A DNA stretch of 64,000 bases from Kosakonia sp. BYX6 (GTDB lineage: Bacteria; Pseudomonadota; Gammaproteobacteria; Enterobacterales; Enterobacteriaceae): positions 3,630,406 through 3,694,405 of the forward strand of contig NZ_CP151800.1 of NCBI RefSeq assembly GCF_038449125.1, written 5' to 3'. Positions 56,368 to 64,000 of this stretch are shown in pieces (the stretch's first letter is position 1; each line of letters begins with the position of its first letter). The translations under genes were made by a program, and so were the position numbers. Below the pieces are notes generated by a model that searched no databases, was not told where the DNA came from, and saw nothing but the letters and a program-made list of their open reading frames with translations.

Positions 56368-56385
56368 TTGTCATAAATCTTTAAT
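56368..56385 (+). promoter_or_regulatory. Pho box of phoE
   Basis: TTGTCATAAATCTTTAAT matches about 15 of 18 positions of the PhoB site CTGTCATAWAWCTGTCAY, 85 bases before phoE. Predicts induction by phosphate starvation. The rest of 56173-56469 is proB/phoE promoter DNA. Confidence 0.75.
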
Positions 56386-56469
56386 TTCAGAGCGTTAAAA
56401 CCCTTCCTGTTTTTCACGGGGCATTATGCCCAGCGAATATTAGCGCGTTAGTTCAATCAGGAATTCAAA

Positions 56470-57540
56470 ATGAAAAAGAGCACTCTGGCATTAATGGTAC
56501 TGGGCGTTGTCGCTTCCGCTTCTTCTGTTCACGCAGCCGAAGTTTATAACAAAAATGGCAACAAATTGGACGTGTACGGCAAAGTGAAAGCCATGCACTA
56601 CTTCAGCGACGATACCAGCAACGACGGTGACAAAACCTACGTGCGTTTCGGCTTCAAAGGTGAAACGCAAATCAACGATCAGATGACCGGTTTCGGTCGT
56701 TGGGAATCTGAATTCGCAGGCAACAACGATGAAAGTACCTCGGGTCAGAAAACCCGTCTGGCGTTTGCAGGCCTGAAAATCAAAGATTTTGGTTCTATCG
56801 ACTACGGCCGTAACCTGGGCGTGCTGTATGACGTCGCCGCTATCACCGATATGTTCCCGGAATTTGGCGGTGACTCGCTGGCGCGTACCGATAACTTCAT
56901 GACCAAACGTACAACAGGCGTTGCGACTTACCGTAACACCGATTTCTTCGGCATGATTGACGGTCTGGATATGACCCTGCAATACCAGGGTAAAAACGAA
57001 AATGGCCGCAGCAGCGTGATCAAACAAAACGGCGACGGCTGGGGCACATCTCTGGCTTACGATTTCGGCGGCAGCCCGATCACGGTGATTGGCGCTTACG
57101 CGAACTCTGACCGTACCAACGCGCAGAATGCAATGACGCTCGGCCAGGGCCAGAACGCGGAAGCCTGGGCCACTGGCGTGAAATACGATGCGAACGATTT
57201 GTATATCGCAACCTTCTACTCCCTGTCTTACAACATGACGCCGGTCTCTTCTTCTCTGGGCTTCGCCAACAAAGCCGAGAACTTTGAAGCGGTGATTCAG
57301 TACCAATTCGACTTCGGTCTGCGTCCGTCTCTGGGCTATGTGCTGACCAAAGGCAAAGACATGGAAAACGGTATCGGCGACGAAGATCTGGTTAACTACA
57401 TCGACGTTGGCGCGACTTACTACTTCAACAAGAACTTCTCTGCGATGGTTGACTACAAAATCAACCAGATCAAAGACGACAACAAATTGGCTATCGCTGA
57501 CGACGACATCGTTGCTGTTGGCGTGACTTACCAGTTCTAA
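56470..57540 (+). CDS. phoE: Outer-membrane phosphoporin PhoE
   Basis: Trimeric 16-strand general porin favouring anions, induced under phosphate limitation. 356 aa, about five longer than E. coli. Signal peptide 1-22 (VHA-AE), first strands [20 protein letters not shown], constriction loop L3 with PEFGGDS, and the C-terminal sorting signal ending VGVTYQF. Gene order and the Pho box separate it from OmpC/OmpF. Followed by two terminators. Confidence 0.96.
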   Translation: MKKSTLALMVLGVVASASSVHAAEVYNKNGNKLDVYGKVKAMHYFSDDTSNDGDKTYVRFGFKGETQINDQMTGFGRWESEFAGNNDESTSGQKTRLAFAGLKIKDFGSIDYGRNLGVLYDVAAITDMFPEFGGDSLARTDNFMTKRTTGVATYRNTDFFGMIDGLDMTLQYQGKNENGRSSVIKQNGDGWGTSLAYDFGGSPITVIGAYANSDRTNAQNAMTLGQGQNAEAWATGVKYDANDLYIATFYSLSYNMTPVSSSLGFANKAENFEAVIQYQFDFGLRPSLGYVLTKGKDMENGIGDEDLVNYIDVGATYYFNKNFSAMVDYKINQIKDDNKLAIADDDIVAVGVTYQF

Positions 57541-57572
57541 GTAGCTTTACCAGGAACAACCCTCGTTATTTG

Positions 57573-57600
57573 CAATGCCCTCGCAAGAGGGCATTGATTT
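57573..57600 (+). terminator. phoE terminator 1
   Basis: Stem CAATGCCCTC / GAGGGCATTG with a GCAA tetraloop, then ATTT. Confidence 0.75.
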
Positions 57601-57633
57601 CCCGGACAGAGAGAATGCAGGCAATGCCTGTCC

Positions 57634-57669
57634 ATGCCCGATACGCGAAACGCGATCGGGCATTTTTTT
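57634..57669 (+). terminator. phoE terminator 2
   Basis: ATGCCCGAT.CGCG / CGCG.ATCGGGCAT followed by T7. Second, stronger terminator before the convergent crl gene. Confidence 0.8.
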
Positions 57670-57680
57670 ATGGGGGGAGA

Positions 57681-58079
57681 TTATGCGGGGAGTTTCAACT
57701 TCTCTTTAAAATTATCGGCAGGTTCAAGCTTCAGCTCTAAAGAGGCCAAAAGAGCACGCGCACGCTCATGGAAATCGCGCAGCGTTTGCTCAAGACGATC
57801 GGTCACTTCCTGATCTTTGATGGCTGTCGGCTTCCACTGCCCTTCTTTATCGAAGAGACCGAAATGGTAGCGATAGGTAAAGCGCTTCTCTTGCGCTTCC
57901 ATCTCCATCCACCATCCCCAAAATTCACGTTTTTCAGGCGCGGGTTTCACATTCACGCAAACTGCCAGGCAATCAAAGAAAAAACGGTTTTCTTCGCACT
58001 GCTCTTCGCGGATATATGGCCCAAGCGCAGTAAACTTTTTAACTAACCTGCTTTTCGGATGTCCACTCGGTAACGTCAT
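57681..58079 (-). CDS. crl: Sigma factor-binding protein Crl
   Basis: Binds RpoS and favours its assembly with core RNA polymerase, raising expression of curli and other stationary-phase genes. 132 aa, same length as E. coli Crl. It has the conserved aromatic core ([49 protein letters not shown]). AAGGAG precedes the ATG. Convergent with phoE. Confidence 0.97.
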   Translation of the reverse strand: MTLPSGHPKSRLVKKFTALGPYIREEQCEENRFFFDCLAVCVNVKPAPEKREFWGWWMEMEAQEKRFTYRYHFGLFDKEGQWKPTAIKDQEVTDRLEQTLRDFHERARALLASLELKLEPADNFKEKLKLPA

Positions 58080-58136
58080 TGCGATCTCCTTTTGTGATGC
58101 AACTGTTTTACCAAACCAATAGAATTTATCAATCTA

Positions 58137-59381
58137 TTAACGGAAATGATGGCTGATCCATCCGGTGATTTGTTGCAACGCTTTGTCAAAATTGCGATAC
58201 ACCGGCTTGAACGGGATCTCGAGTAATTTCCCATTATTCGAAGACGACGTGATTAATCGCGACTCCTCTTCCGGGCTAAACGGATCATTTTGCCAGAAGC
58301 CGGAAAGCATCGGCGTCGGGCAGCGTCTTCCCAATAAACCCTGCGTTTTCAGCGAGTAGCGATTAAGTTCCACCCGCAGTGCTTCATCCGACGCGTCATG
58401 CATACCCAGGCGGCTGGCAAGCACGTCGAGATACATCTCAGGTACCCTTCCCTGGCGCGACGGCTCGCTGAGCAGCGCATGCACCACCGGCCCAAGACAC
58501 GCCACCGCTTTCAGACGCGAGGCTTCAAGGTACGCCAACCGCACCGCCACGTTTGCGCCAAAGCGAAAACCGAACGCCGCAACTTTAGTGTGATCCACCC
58601 ACGGAATGTTCGGCAGCGCTTGCAGCGCGTGCTGATGCAGCAGGCTGGAATCCTGGGTTAATTTCCATTTCGAGGAGAAGCCGACAGACGGCATATCAAG
58701 CGTCAACATCGCAATGCCTTGCGGGGCGAAGTAACGCTCATAAAGGGTGTAGTAATCAATTTGCAGGCCATCCAGCCCGCCGCACATCAGTACCGTAGGA
58801 AACGGGCCGTCGCCCGGCGGCATATGCAGAAATCCGCTCACCGGCGCGCCGCCAGGGATGGCGAACTCCAGCTCTTTGATGGTGCCGGGTAACCGCTGGG
58901 CGGCTTCTTCGTAAGCGCGATTGGCCAGCGCCTGCGCTTGTTCGGCGAGCACATCGCCTTTGATATGGGGATAAGCGGCAATGCTGTATAAGCTCGACGC
59001 ATGCAGCCAGTGGCGACCGCTCTTTGTCGCGTCCTCTTCCTGCATCCCTTTTTGTTGCCAGAGCATCGCCTGGGTGGACCATTCGTAGATCCAGTTACCG
59101 TTGCGGTAGCCGACAACCGTATCCAGCAAATCTGCGTCGGTGCGCTCGGCCTGGCTCATCACAATCCGTGCCTGTACTTCGAGGATTTCACGCGCATCCA
59201 CACCGCGCCAAATCCACATCAGCCGGTTGAGCATCCGGTACCATTGCGGCACATTTGTACCATCGAGTGTGGATTGTATTGGCGGCTGCGCGCCTGGGTT
59301 AAAGCGACGCACCAGCGTGGAAGTCTCTGGATGTTTAAAGCGGGGTTTGAACAGCGTTTCGCTAAGATTTGACTGTGACAT
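58137..59381 (-). CDS. frsA: Fermentation-respiration switch esterase FrsA
   Basis: 414-aa alpha/beta-hydrolase linked in E. coli to enzyme IIA-Glc and the balance of fermentation and respiration. ATG at 59381 follows AAGGAGG. Conserved sequences include [20 protein letters not shown], a hydrolase core [35 protein letters not shown], the region around the nucleophile [20 protein letters not shown] (a Phe-Arg-Phe-Gly form instead of GxSxG), and the ending [17 protein letters not shown]. The non-classical nucleophile elbow is normal for this family. Confidence 0.96.
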   Translation of the reverse strand: MSQSNLSETLFKPRFKHPETSTLVRRFNPGAQPPIQSTLDGTNVPQWYRMLNRLMWIWRGVDAREILEVQARIVMSQAERTDADLLDTVVGYRNGNWIYEWSTQAMLWQQKGMQEEDATKSGRHWLHASSLYSIAAYPHIKGDVLAEQAQALANRAYEEAAQRLPGTIKELEFAIPGGAPVSGFLHMPPGDGPFPTVLMCGGLDGLQIDYYTLYERYFAPQGIAMLTLDMPSVGFSSKWKLTQDSSLLHQHALQALPNIPWVDHTKVAAFGFRFGANVAVRLAYLEASRLKAVACLGPVVHALLSEPSRQGRVPEMYLDVLASRLGMHDASDEALRVELNRYSLKTQGLLGRRCPTPMLSGFWQNDPFSPEEESRLITSSSNNGKLLEIPFKPVYRNFDKALQQITGWISHHFR

Positions 59382-59435
59382 TGCGCGCAGCCTCCTTGTA
59401 AATATCACCGGAGGTTATTGTAACCTGTCATGTGC

Positions 59436-59467
59436 CAAAAAGAACAACGCCCGGCAGAACCGGGCGT
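59436..59467 (-). terminator. gpt terminator
   Basis: Minus-strand ACGCCCGG / CCGGGCGT with a five-base loop, followed by TGTTCTTTTT, 20 bases past the gpt stop. Confidence 0.8.
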
Positions 59468-59486
59468 GAGCAGAATGCGAGGGGAA

Positions 59487-59945
59487 TTAACGGCTGCTGA
59501 TAGGCGGAACGAAAACCACGCCCATATCCCACGGCTGTTCAATCCAGGTATCCTGCGGGATATCAATCACATAATCATTAACCAGCGGGCGTCCAGCCGG
59601 TTTAGCGAAAATGGTAACGAAATGCGCTTTTGGATACATTTCGCGAATCGCAACCGCCGTACCGCCGGTGTCCACCAGATCGTCAATCACGATAAAGCCT
59701 TCACCGTCACCTTCCGCGCGTTTCAGGACTTTCAGCTCGCGCTGGTTGTCGTGGTCATAGCTGGAGATACAAACGGTATCGACATGACGAATACCCAGTT
59801 CACGCGCCAGCAATGCGCCCGGTACCAGACCGCCACGGCTTACGGCGATAATGCCTTTCCATTGTTCAGAAGGCATCAGTCGGGCGGCAAGTTTGCGTGC
59901 GTGAATCTGCAGCATGTCCCAGGTGACGACGTATTTTTCGCTCAT
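59487..59945 (-). CDS. gpt: Xanthine-guanine phosphoribosyltransferase
   Basis: Purine salvage enzyme converting xanthine, guanine and hypoxanthine to nucleotides with PRPP; peripheral on the inner membrane. 152 aa as in E. coli. PRPP-binding motif [14 protein letters not shown] (about 83-96), [20 protein letters not shown], and the C-terminal [20 protein letters not shown] are present. Divergent from pepD. Confidence 0.98.
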   Translation of the reverse strand: MSEKYVVTWDMLQIHARKLAARLMPSEQWKGIIAVSRGGLVPGALLARELGIRHVDTVCISSYDHDNQRELKVLKRAEGDGEGFIVIDDLVDTGGTAVAIREMYPKAHFVTIFAKPAGRPLVNDYVIDIPQDTWIEQPWDMGVVFVPPISSR

Positions 59946-60200
59946 GTGAAGTGTCCCAGCCTGTGTTTTACGGCTTAAAAAGTGTTCGAGGGGGAATGGG
60001 TTGCGCGAGATTATAGAGATCTGAAACGCTAAAAACCAGTGTTACCCGGCATCGCAGACGCTTTTTACCGATTCCCGTACTCGCGAAGCCGCAATAAAGT
60101 GGTATTCTCAACGCCATCTCGCAAGAATGCCTTGCGATTTTTTTATTTAACCCTGTACCTGCAAGGTAAGTTTCGCAGGCTCTTCGTAAGGAGACTCATC

Positions 60201-61658
60201 GTGTCTGAACTGTCTCAACTATCTCCGCAGCCGCTGTGGGATATTTTTGCCAAAATCTGCTCCATTCCGCACCCGTCCTACCATGAAGAACAACTCGCCG
60301 AACACATCATGGGCTGGGCAAAAGAGAAAGGCCTGCACGCGGAGCGCGACCAGGTTGGCAACATTCTGATCCGCAAACCCGCCACCGTCGGGATGGAAAA
60401 CCGCAAGCCGGTGGTTCTGCAAGCGCACCTGGATATGGTGCCGCAGAAAAATAACGACACAGAACACGATTTCACCAAAGATCCGATTCGCCCTTACATC
60501 GACGGCGAGTGGATTAAAGCGCGCGGCACCACGCTCGGCGCGGATAACGGCATTGGCATGGCTTCCGCGCTGGCAGTGCTGGCAGATTCCACCGTCGAGC
60601 ACGGCCCGCTGGAAGTGCTGCTGACCATGACCGAAGAAGCCGGCATGGACGGCGCGTTCGGCTTGCAGGCCAACTGGTTGCAGGCGGACATTCTGATTAA
60701 CACCGACTCTGAAGAAGAAGGTGAAATCTACATGGGTTGCGCGGGCGGTATCGACTTCATCACCACCCTGCCGTTAACGCGCGAAGCGGTTCCTGCCGGT
60801 TTCAACACCTTCAAACTGACGCTTAAAGGCCTGAAAGGCGGCCACTCCGGCGCCGACATTCATTTAGGTCTTGGCAACGCCAACAAACTGCTGGCGCGCT
60901 TCCTCGCCGGTCACGCTGATGAGCTGGATCTGCGCCTGCTGGATTTCACCGGTGGCACCCTGCGCAACGCCATCCCACGTGAAGCGATTGCGGTTGTTGC
61001 CGTTCCGGCCGACAAATCCGCACAGCTGAAAACGCTGGCGGAGTCTTATCAGGCAATCCTGAAAAACGAGCTGGAAGCGAAAGAGAAAAACCTGGTGGTG
61101 CTGGTCGACAGCGTAACCAGCGATAAAACCGCGCTGACCACCGCTTCTCGCGATGCGTTTGTTCGCTTGCTCAACGCGACGCCAAACGGCGTGATCCGTA
61201 ATTCCGACGTCGCCAAAGGCGTGGTGGAAACCTCGTTGAACGTCGGCGTTGTAACCTTGCAGGACGACAACGCAGAGATCATCTGTCTGATCCGCTCGCT
61301 GGTCGATAGCGGTAAAGATTACGTGGTAAGCATGCTGGAATCGCTGGGCGCGCTGGCCGGTGCGAAAACCGCGCCGAAAGGCGGCTACCCGGGCTGGCAG
61401 CCGGACGCGCATTCACCGGTGATGGCTTTGGTGCGTGAAACTTACCAGCGTCTGTTCAACAAAACGCCGAACATTCAGGTGATCCACGCCGGTCTGGAGT
61501 GCGGTCTGTTTAAAAAACCGTACCCGGATATGGATATGGTTTCTATCGGGCCGACCATTACCGGTCCGCACTCTCCGGATGAGCAAGTGCACATCGAAAG
61601 CGTGGGCCAGTACTGGACCCTGCTGACTGAATTGCTGAAAGCGATCCCGGCGAAATAA
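60201..61658 (+). CDS. pepD: Aminoacyl-histidine dipeptidase (peptidase D)
   Basis: 485-aa M20-family cytosolic dizinc peptidase that hydrolyses carnosine and many other dipeptides. The GTG at 60201 behind TAAGGAG reproduces the E. coli N-terminus (SELSQLSPQPLWDIFAKICS). Metal and catalytic sites: LQAHLDMVPQKN (His, Asp), LGADNGIGMA, TMTEEAGMDGAFGL (Glu-Glu), INTDSEEEGEIYMGCAGG and HAGLECGLF. The 255-bp gap to gpt carries both promoters. Confidence 0.97.
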   Translation: MSELSQLSPQPLWDIFAKICSIPHPSYHEEQLAEHIMGWAKEKGLHAERDQVGNILIRKPATVGMENRKPVVLQAHLDMVPQKNNDTEHDFTKDPIRPYIDGEWIKARGTTLGADNGIGMASALAVLADSTVEHGPLEVLLTMTEEAGMDGAFGLQANWLQADILINTDSEEEGEIYMGCAGGIDFITTLPLTREAVPAGFNTFKLTLKGLKGGHSGADIHLGLGNANKLLARFLAGHADELDLRLLDFTGGTLRNAIPREAIAVVAVPADKSAQLKTLAESYQAILKNELEAKEKNLVVLVDSVTSDKTALTTASRDAFVRLLNATPNGVIRNSDVAKGVVETSLNVGVVTLQDDNAEIICLIRSLVDSGKDYVVSMLESLGALAGAKTAPKGGYPGWQPDAHSPVMALVRETYQRLFNKTPNIQVIHAGLECGLFKKPYPDMDMVSIGPTITGPHSPDEQVHIESVGQYWTLLTELLKAIPAK

Positions 61659-61665
61659 GCCTGCT

Positions 61666-61692
61666 GTCCGCGCCGCCCGGCGCGGACATTTC
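61666..61692 (+). terminator. pepD terminator
   Basis: GTCCGCGCC / GGCGCGGAC perfect 9-bp stem with a four-base loop and ATTTCCCTCT, between convergent pepD and dinB. Confidence 0.65.
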
Positions 61693-61695
61693 CCT

Positions 61696-62751
61696 CTATA
61701 ACCCCAGCACCAATTGCCGCTCGAGTTGCGGATCCAGCAAAGTCACATGCAGCCCCACCAGCCGAACCCCGCGCCCGCCGCGCCGCTCGTTCCAGGTTTT
61801 ACGCGCCGTCGCCACTAAATCCTCTTTATTTAAACGCGGCCAGACATGCTCCTGGGTGGTGAGCTGGAAGTCATTAAATTTCAGTTTCACGCCCTGGCGA
61901 GCAATCAGCAGATCCGGTTTGACCTTCGCCAGGCGGCATTCGAGTTCAGGATACAAGTGCTCAATAATCGCCTCGCACTCTTCCCAGTGATGAATATCTT
62001 CCGCCAGCGTGCGCTCGACGCCGACGGATTTACGCAGCCGGTCACTACTGATTTCTCGCTCATCGATGCCCTGGCTTCGCTCCCACAACACGCGGCCAAA
62101 TTTGCCAAAGCGCTTGAGCAGCATCGCCAGATCGCTGTTCTGCACATCTTCACAGGTACGCAGACCCAGCGTTTCCAGCTTCGCCGCCGAGACTTTTCCC
62201 ACGCCCGGAATTTTGCTCAACGGCAAGGTGCGCAAAAACGCCGGAACGTCCGCAGGCGTAATCACATATTGCCCATCGGGCTTGTTGAGATCGGAGGCGA
62301 TTTTGGCAAGGAACTTTACCGGCGCAATCCCCGCCGACGCGGTCAATTGCGTCTCTTTGAAAATAGTCTGGCGAATCTCCTGCGCCATCAGCGTTGCCGA
62401 ACCGTGGCAGTGTGGGCTTTCCGTAACATCCAGATACGCTTCGTCCAGCGAAAGCGGTTCAATAAGCGAGGTGTAGCGGGAAAAGATATCGCGAATTTGG
62501 TTAGAAGCTTCTTTATAAGCGTCAAAACGGCCAGGCAATAAGGTGAGGTGCGGGCAGAGTTTGAGGGCCATTGCGGTGGGCATCGCGCTGCGAACGCCGT
62601 ATTTGCGCGCCGGATAGTTGGCGGTGCTGATTACGCCGCGCTTCACCCGGCTGCCGCCGATTGCAATGGGAATATCGCGCAGGGCTGGGTTGTCGCGCAT
62701 TTCTACCGCCGCGAAAAAGCAGTCCATATCAACATGTATGATTTTGCGCAT
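61696..62751 (-). CDS. dinB: DNA polymerase IV (Y family)
   Basis: Error-prone translesion polymerase of the SOS response. 351 aa from the ATG at 62751, the exact E. coli length; the longer ORF start overlaps the LexA box. Palm motifs [20 protein letters not shown] and the [11 protein letters not shown] acidic pair, helix-hairpin-helix [17 protein letters not shown] and the little-finger domain are present. The C-terminus ends LERQLVLGL, the beta-clamp-binding motif. Confidence 0.97.
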   Translation of the reverse strand: MRKIIHVDMDCFFAAVEMRDNPALRDIPIAIGGSRVKRGVISTANYPARKYGVRSAMPTAMALKLCPHLTLLPGRFDAYKEASNQIRDIFSRYTSLIEPLSLDEAYLDVTESPHCHGSATLMAQEIRQTIFKETQLTASAGIAPVKFLAKIASDLNKPDGQYVITPADVPAFLRTLPLSKIPGVGKVSAAKLETLGLRTCEDVQNSDLAMLLKRFGKFGRVLWERSQGIDEREISSDRLRKSVGVERTLAEDIHHWEECEAIIEHLYPELECRLAKVKPDLLIARQGVKLKFNDFQLTTQEHVWPRLNKEDLVATARKTWNERRGGRGVRLVGLHVTLLDPQLERQLVLGL

Positions 62752-62771
62752 GCGTACACCCTCACAGAACA

Positions 62772-62787
62772 CTGGATAAGTATACAG
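62772..62787 (-). promoter_or_regulatory. LexA box of dinB
   Basis: Minus-strand CTGTATACTTATCCAG fits CTGT-N8-MCAG and nearly matches the E. coli dinB site; 21 bases before the dinB start. Confidence 0.9.
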
Positions 62788-63104
62788 CACGTTTCAGTGA
62801 AATGAGAAGCCAGCGCGTAAATCCGGCGAAAAGAACCTAATAAGTGGGGTAATTCCGGCTATTTACTTTCATAATGTCCTCCAGCTATCCGGCTAAGCAT
62901 TTGAAAGCCAATGTACAAAAATTGTTCGCGTTACGTTGATGGCGCAGCCGATAACGCGCCAGCGCGAAGGATGGAAGGTACCAGGGGCTTGCGAAAAAAT
63001 GCCGTAATGCTAATGTGGGCGCTCCAAAACAGAATTGTCTGATTTTTGGGCTTCTTTTGCCGTTCTGGCAATGTGGTATTAGCTTTATCAAGGAAACAAG
63101 TAGT
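62788..63104. other. Gap between dinB and dpaA
   Basis: 317 bases holding the divergent promoters; no additional gene or RNA that I can support. Confidence 0.5.
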
Positions 63105-63842
63105 ATGCGCAAAATCGCATTATTTATTGCGATGCTTTTGATTCCGTGCGTCTCTTTTGCTGGCCTGGTCGGCAGCAACAGTTCAATTACGCCGGTCAGC
63201 AAAGAATTCAAACAGCAGTTGATGGGGTCGCCGGTTTATATCCAAATCTTCAAGGAAGAGCGCACCCTTGATCTTTTCGTCAAGATGGGCGAGCAGTACC
63301 AGTTGCTCGACAGCTACAAAATTTGTAATTACTCCGGCGGTTTGGGTCCCAAACAGCGCCAGGGTGATTTTAAAAGCCCGGAAGGGTTTTATTCCGTGCA
63401 GCGCAACCAGCTCAAGCCGGACAGCCGTTTTTATAAGGCCATCAACATTGGTTTTCCCAATACCTATGACCGCGCCCACGGCTATGAAGGCAAGTACTTG
63501 ATGATCCACGGTGCCTGCGTTTCCATTGGCTGTTACGCCATGACGGATAGCGGTATCGATGAGATTTTCCAGTTTGTGACCGCCGCGCTGGTCTTTGGGC
63601 AGCCGAACGTGCAGGTAAGTATTTATCCGTTCCGCATGACCGACGCTAATATGCAGCGTCATAAATACTCGACCTACGCGGATTTCTGGCGTCAGTTAAA
63701 ACCGGGCTATGACTACTTCGCCACTACCCACCAGCCGCCGGTTGTCTCGGTTGTGGATGGTCGTTATGTGGTTAGCAAACCGCTGAACACCTCTGTTCAG
63801 CCGCAGCTGGCGTCAAACTACACGCTCCCCGAGGCAAAATAA
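63105..63842 (+). CDS. dpaA: Peptidoglycan-Braun lipoprotein hydrolase DpaA (YafK, LdtF)
   Basis: 245-aa periplasmic member of the YkuD L,D-transpeptidase family that detaches Lpp from peptidoglycan. ATG at 63105 follows AAGGAAA; signal peptide about 1-18 (VSFA-GL). The catalytic motif MIHGACVSIGCYAM (His, Ser-x-Gly-Cys, about residues 140-153) is intact, preceded by QGDFKSPEGFYSV. Its last codons overlap the end of convergent yafJ by 30 bases. Confidence 0.95.
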   Translation: MRKIALFIAMLLIPCVSFAGLVGSNSSITPVSKEFKQQLMGSPVYIQIFKEERTLDLFVKMGEQYQLLDSYKICNYSGGLGPKQRQGDFKSPEGFYSVQRNQLKPDSRFYKAINIGFPNTYDRAHGYEGKYLMIHGACVSIGCYAMTDSGIDEIFQFVTAALVFGQPNVQVSIYPFRMTDANMQRHKYSTYADFWRQLKPGYDYFATTHQPPVVSVVDGRYVVSKPLNTSVQPQLASNYTLPEAK

Positions 63843-64000
63843 CGCCCACTCGCCTGGCATAATCTTGTGCCAGGTTTCGTTGCCGGTTAACGGCTGCGTC
63901 GCAATCATGGTCACCACATCATTCGGTGTGGTTTCCCGCTGAAAATCGATCTCCACGTCCTGATCCAGCAGCGTTGCCACACCAAACGGCGCGCGTCGCG
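63813..64000 (-). CDS. yafJ: YafJ class II glutamine amidotransferase (3' end only)
   Basis: 62 C-terminal codons before the window edge: RRAPFGVATLLDQDVEIDF, then ETTPNDVVTMIATQPLTGNE and the ending EWALFCLGERVV, matching E. coli YafJ. The N-terminal catalytic Cys lies outside the window. Overlaps convergent dpaA. Confidence 0.92.
   Translation of the reverse strand, partial: RRAPFGVATLLDQDVEIDFQRETTPNDVVTMIATQPLTGNETWHKIMPGEWALFCLGERVV

Overview
The window is chromosomal DNA of an enteric gamma-proteobacterium (Enterobacteriaceae; Kosakonia/Enterobacter-like is my inference). It holds recognisable orthologues of the E. coli loci sbmA, ampH, hemB, zinT, proBA-thrW, phoE, crl, frsA, gpt, pepD, dinB, dpaA (yafK) and yafJ, with REP elements and Fur, Zur, Pho and LexA sites of the E. 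coli type.

Layout. 1-6.2 kb: core genes sbmA (cut by the window start), a cysteine hydrolase, ampH, hemB and an OlsF-like two-domain acyltransferase. 6.6-10.3 kb: a short ethanolamine route (permease eat plus lyase eutBC, no microcompartment genes) behind a near-perfect sigma-54 promoter. 10.3-11.3 kb: an unknown membrane protein and a DUF421 protein. 11.6-19.3 kb: an unassigned catabolic cluster (APH-like kinase, enolase paralogue with altered active site, MHS transporter, 2-hydroxyacid dehydrogenase, MhpD/HpaH-like hydratase, HpaI-like aldolase) with a convergent LacI-family regulator and a PurR/LacI-type operator. 19.4-21.7 kb: a lactone-oxidase-like flavoprotein and a GT8 glycosyltransferase. 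21.7-28.7 kb: an LprI-like gene inside a REP/hmuV-tail duplication, then the haem uptake operon hmuRSTUV under a Fur box. 28.8-30.5 kb: small proteins and Zur-controlled zinT.

30.5-42.7 kb is a patchy accessory stretch: a 3' remnant of a nucleotidyltransferase, an IS3-family element, a truncated hydrolase, an M14 peptidase, an aromatic-acid-type efflux set (FUSC, DUF1656, HlyD) with a divergent AraC regulator, a broken quinone oxidoreductase, two aldo/keto reductases and a LysR regulator.

42,857-53,692 is the most interesting part: a 10.8-kb island in the 3' end of the tRNA-Thr gene thrW, bounded by a perfect 52-bp repeat. Its sequences look built to exploit an IncP-type (RP4/RK2) conjugative plasmid. 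It has an RP4-like oriT with inverted repeat and nick motif, three 22-bp-spaced repeats resembling TrfA iterons next to DnaA boxes, KorA- and KorB-like operators, and an isolated trbJ-trbK-trbL module (pore components and entry exclusion). I see no relaxase, replication initiator, Kor protein or other trb gene. The cargo is an Ec78-type retron (ncRNA, reverse transcriptase, PtuA ATPase, PtuB HNH nuclease). The integrase gene carries an in-frame amber codon, so the copy may now be fixed. Reading it as an IncP-plasmid satellite is inference; the individual motifs are read from the sequence.

53.7-64 kb returns to core genes: proA, proB, phoE, crl, frsA, gpt, pepD, dinB, dpaA and the 3' end of yafJ.
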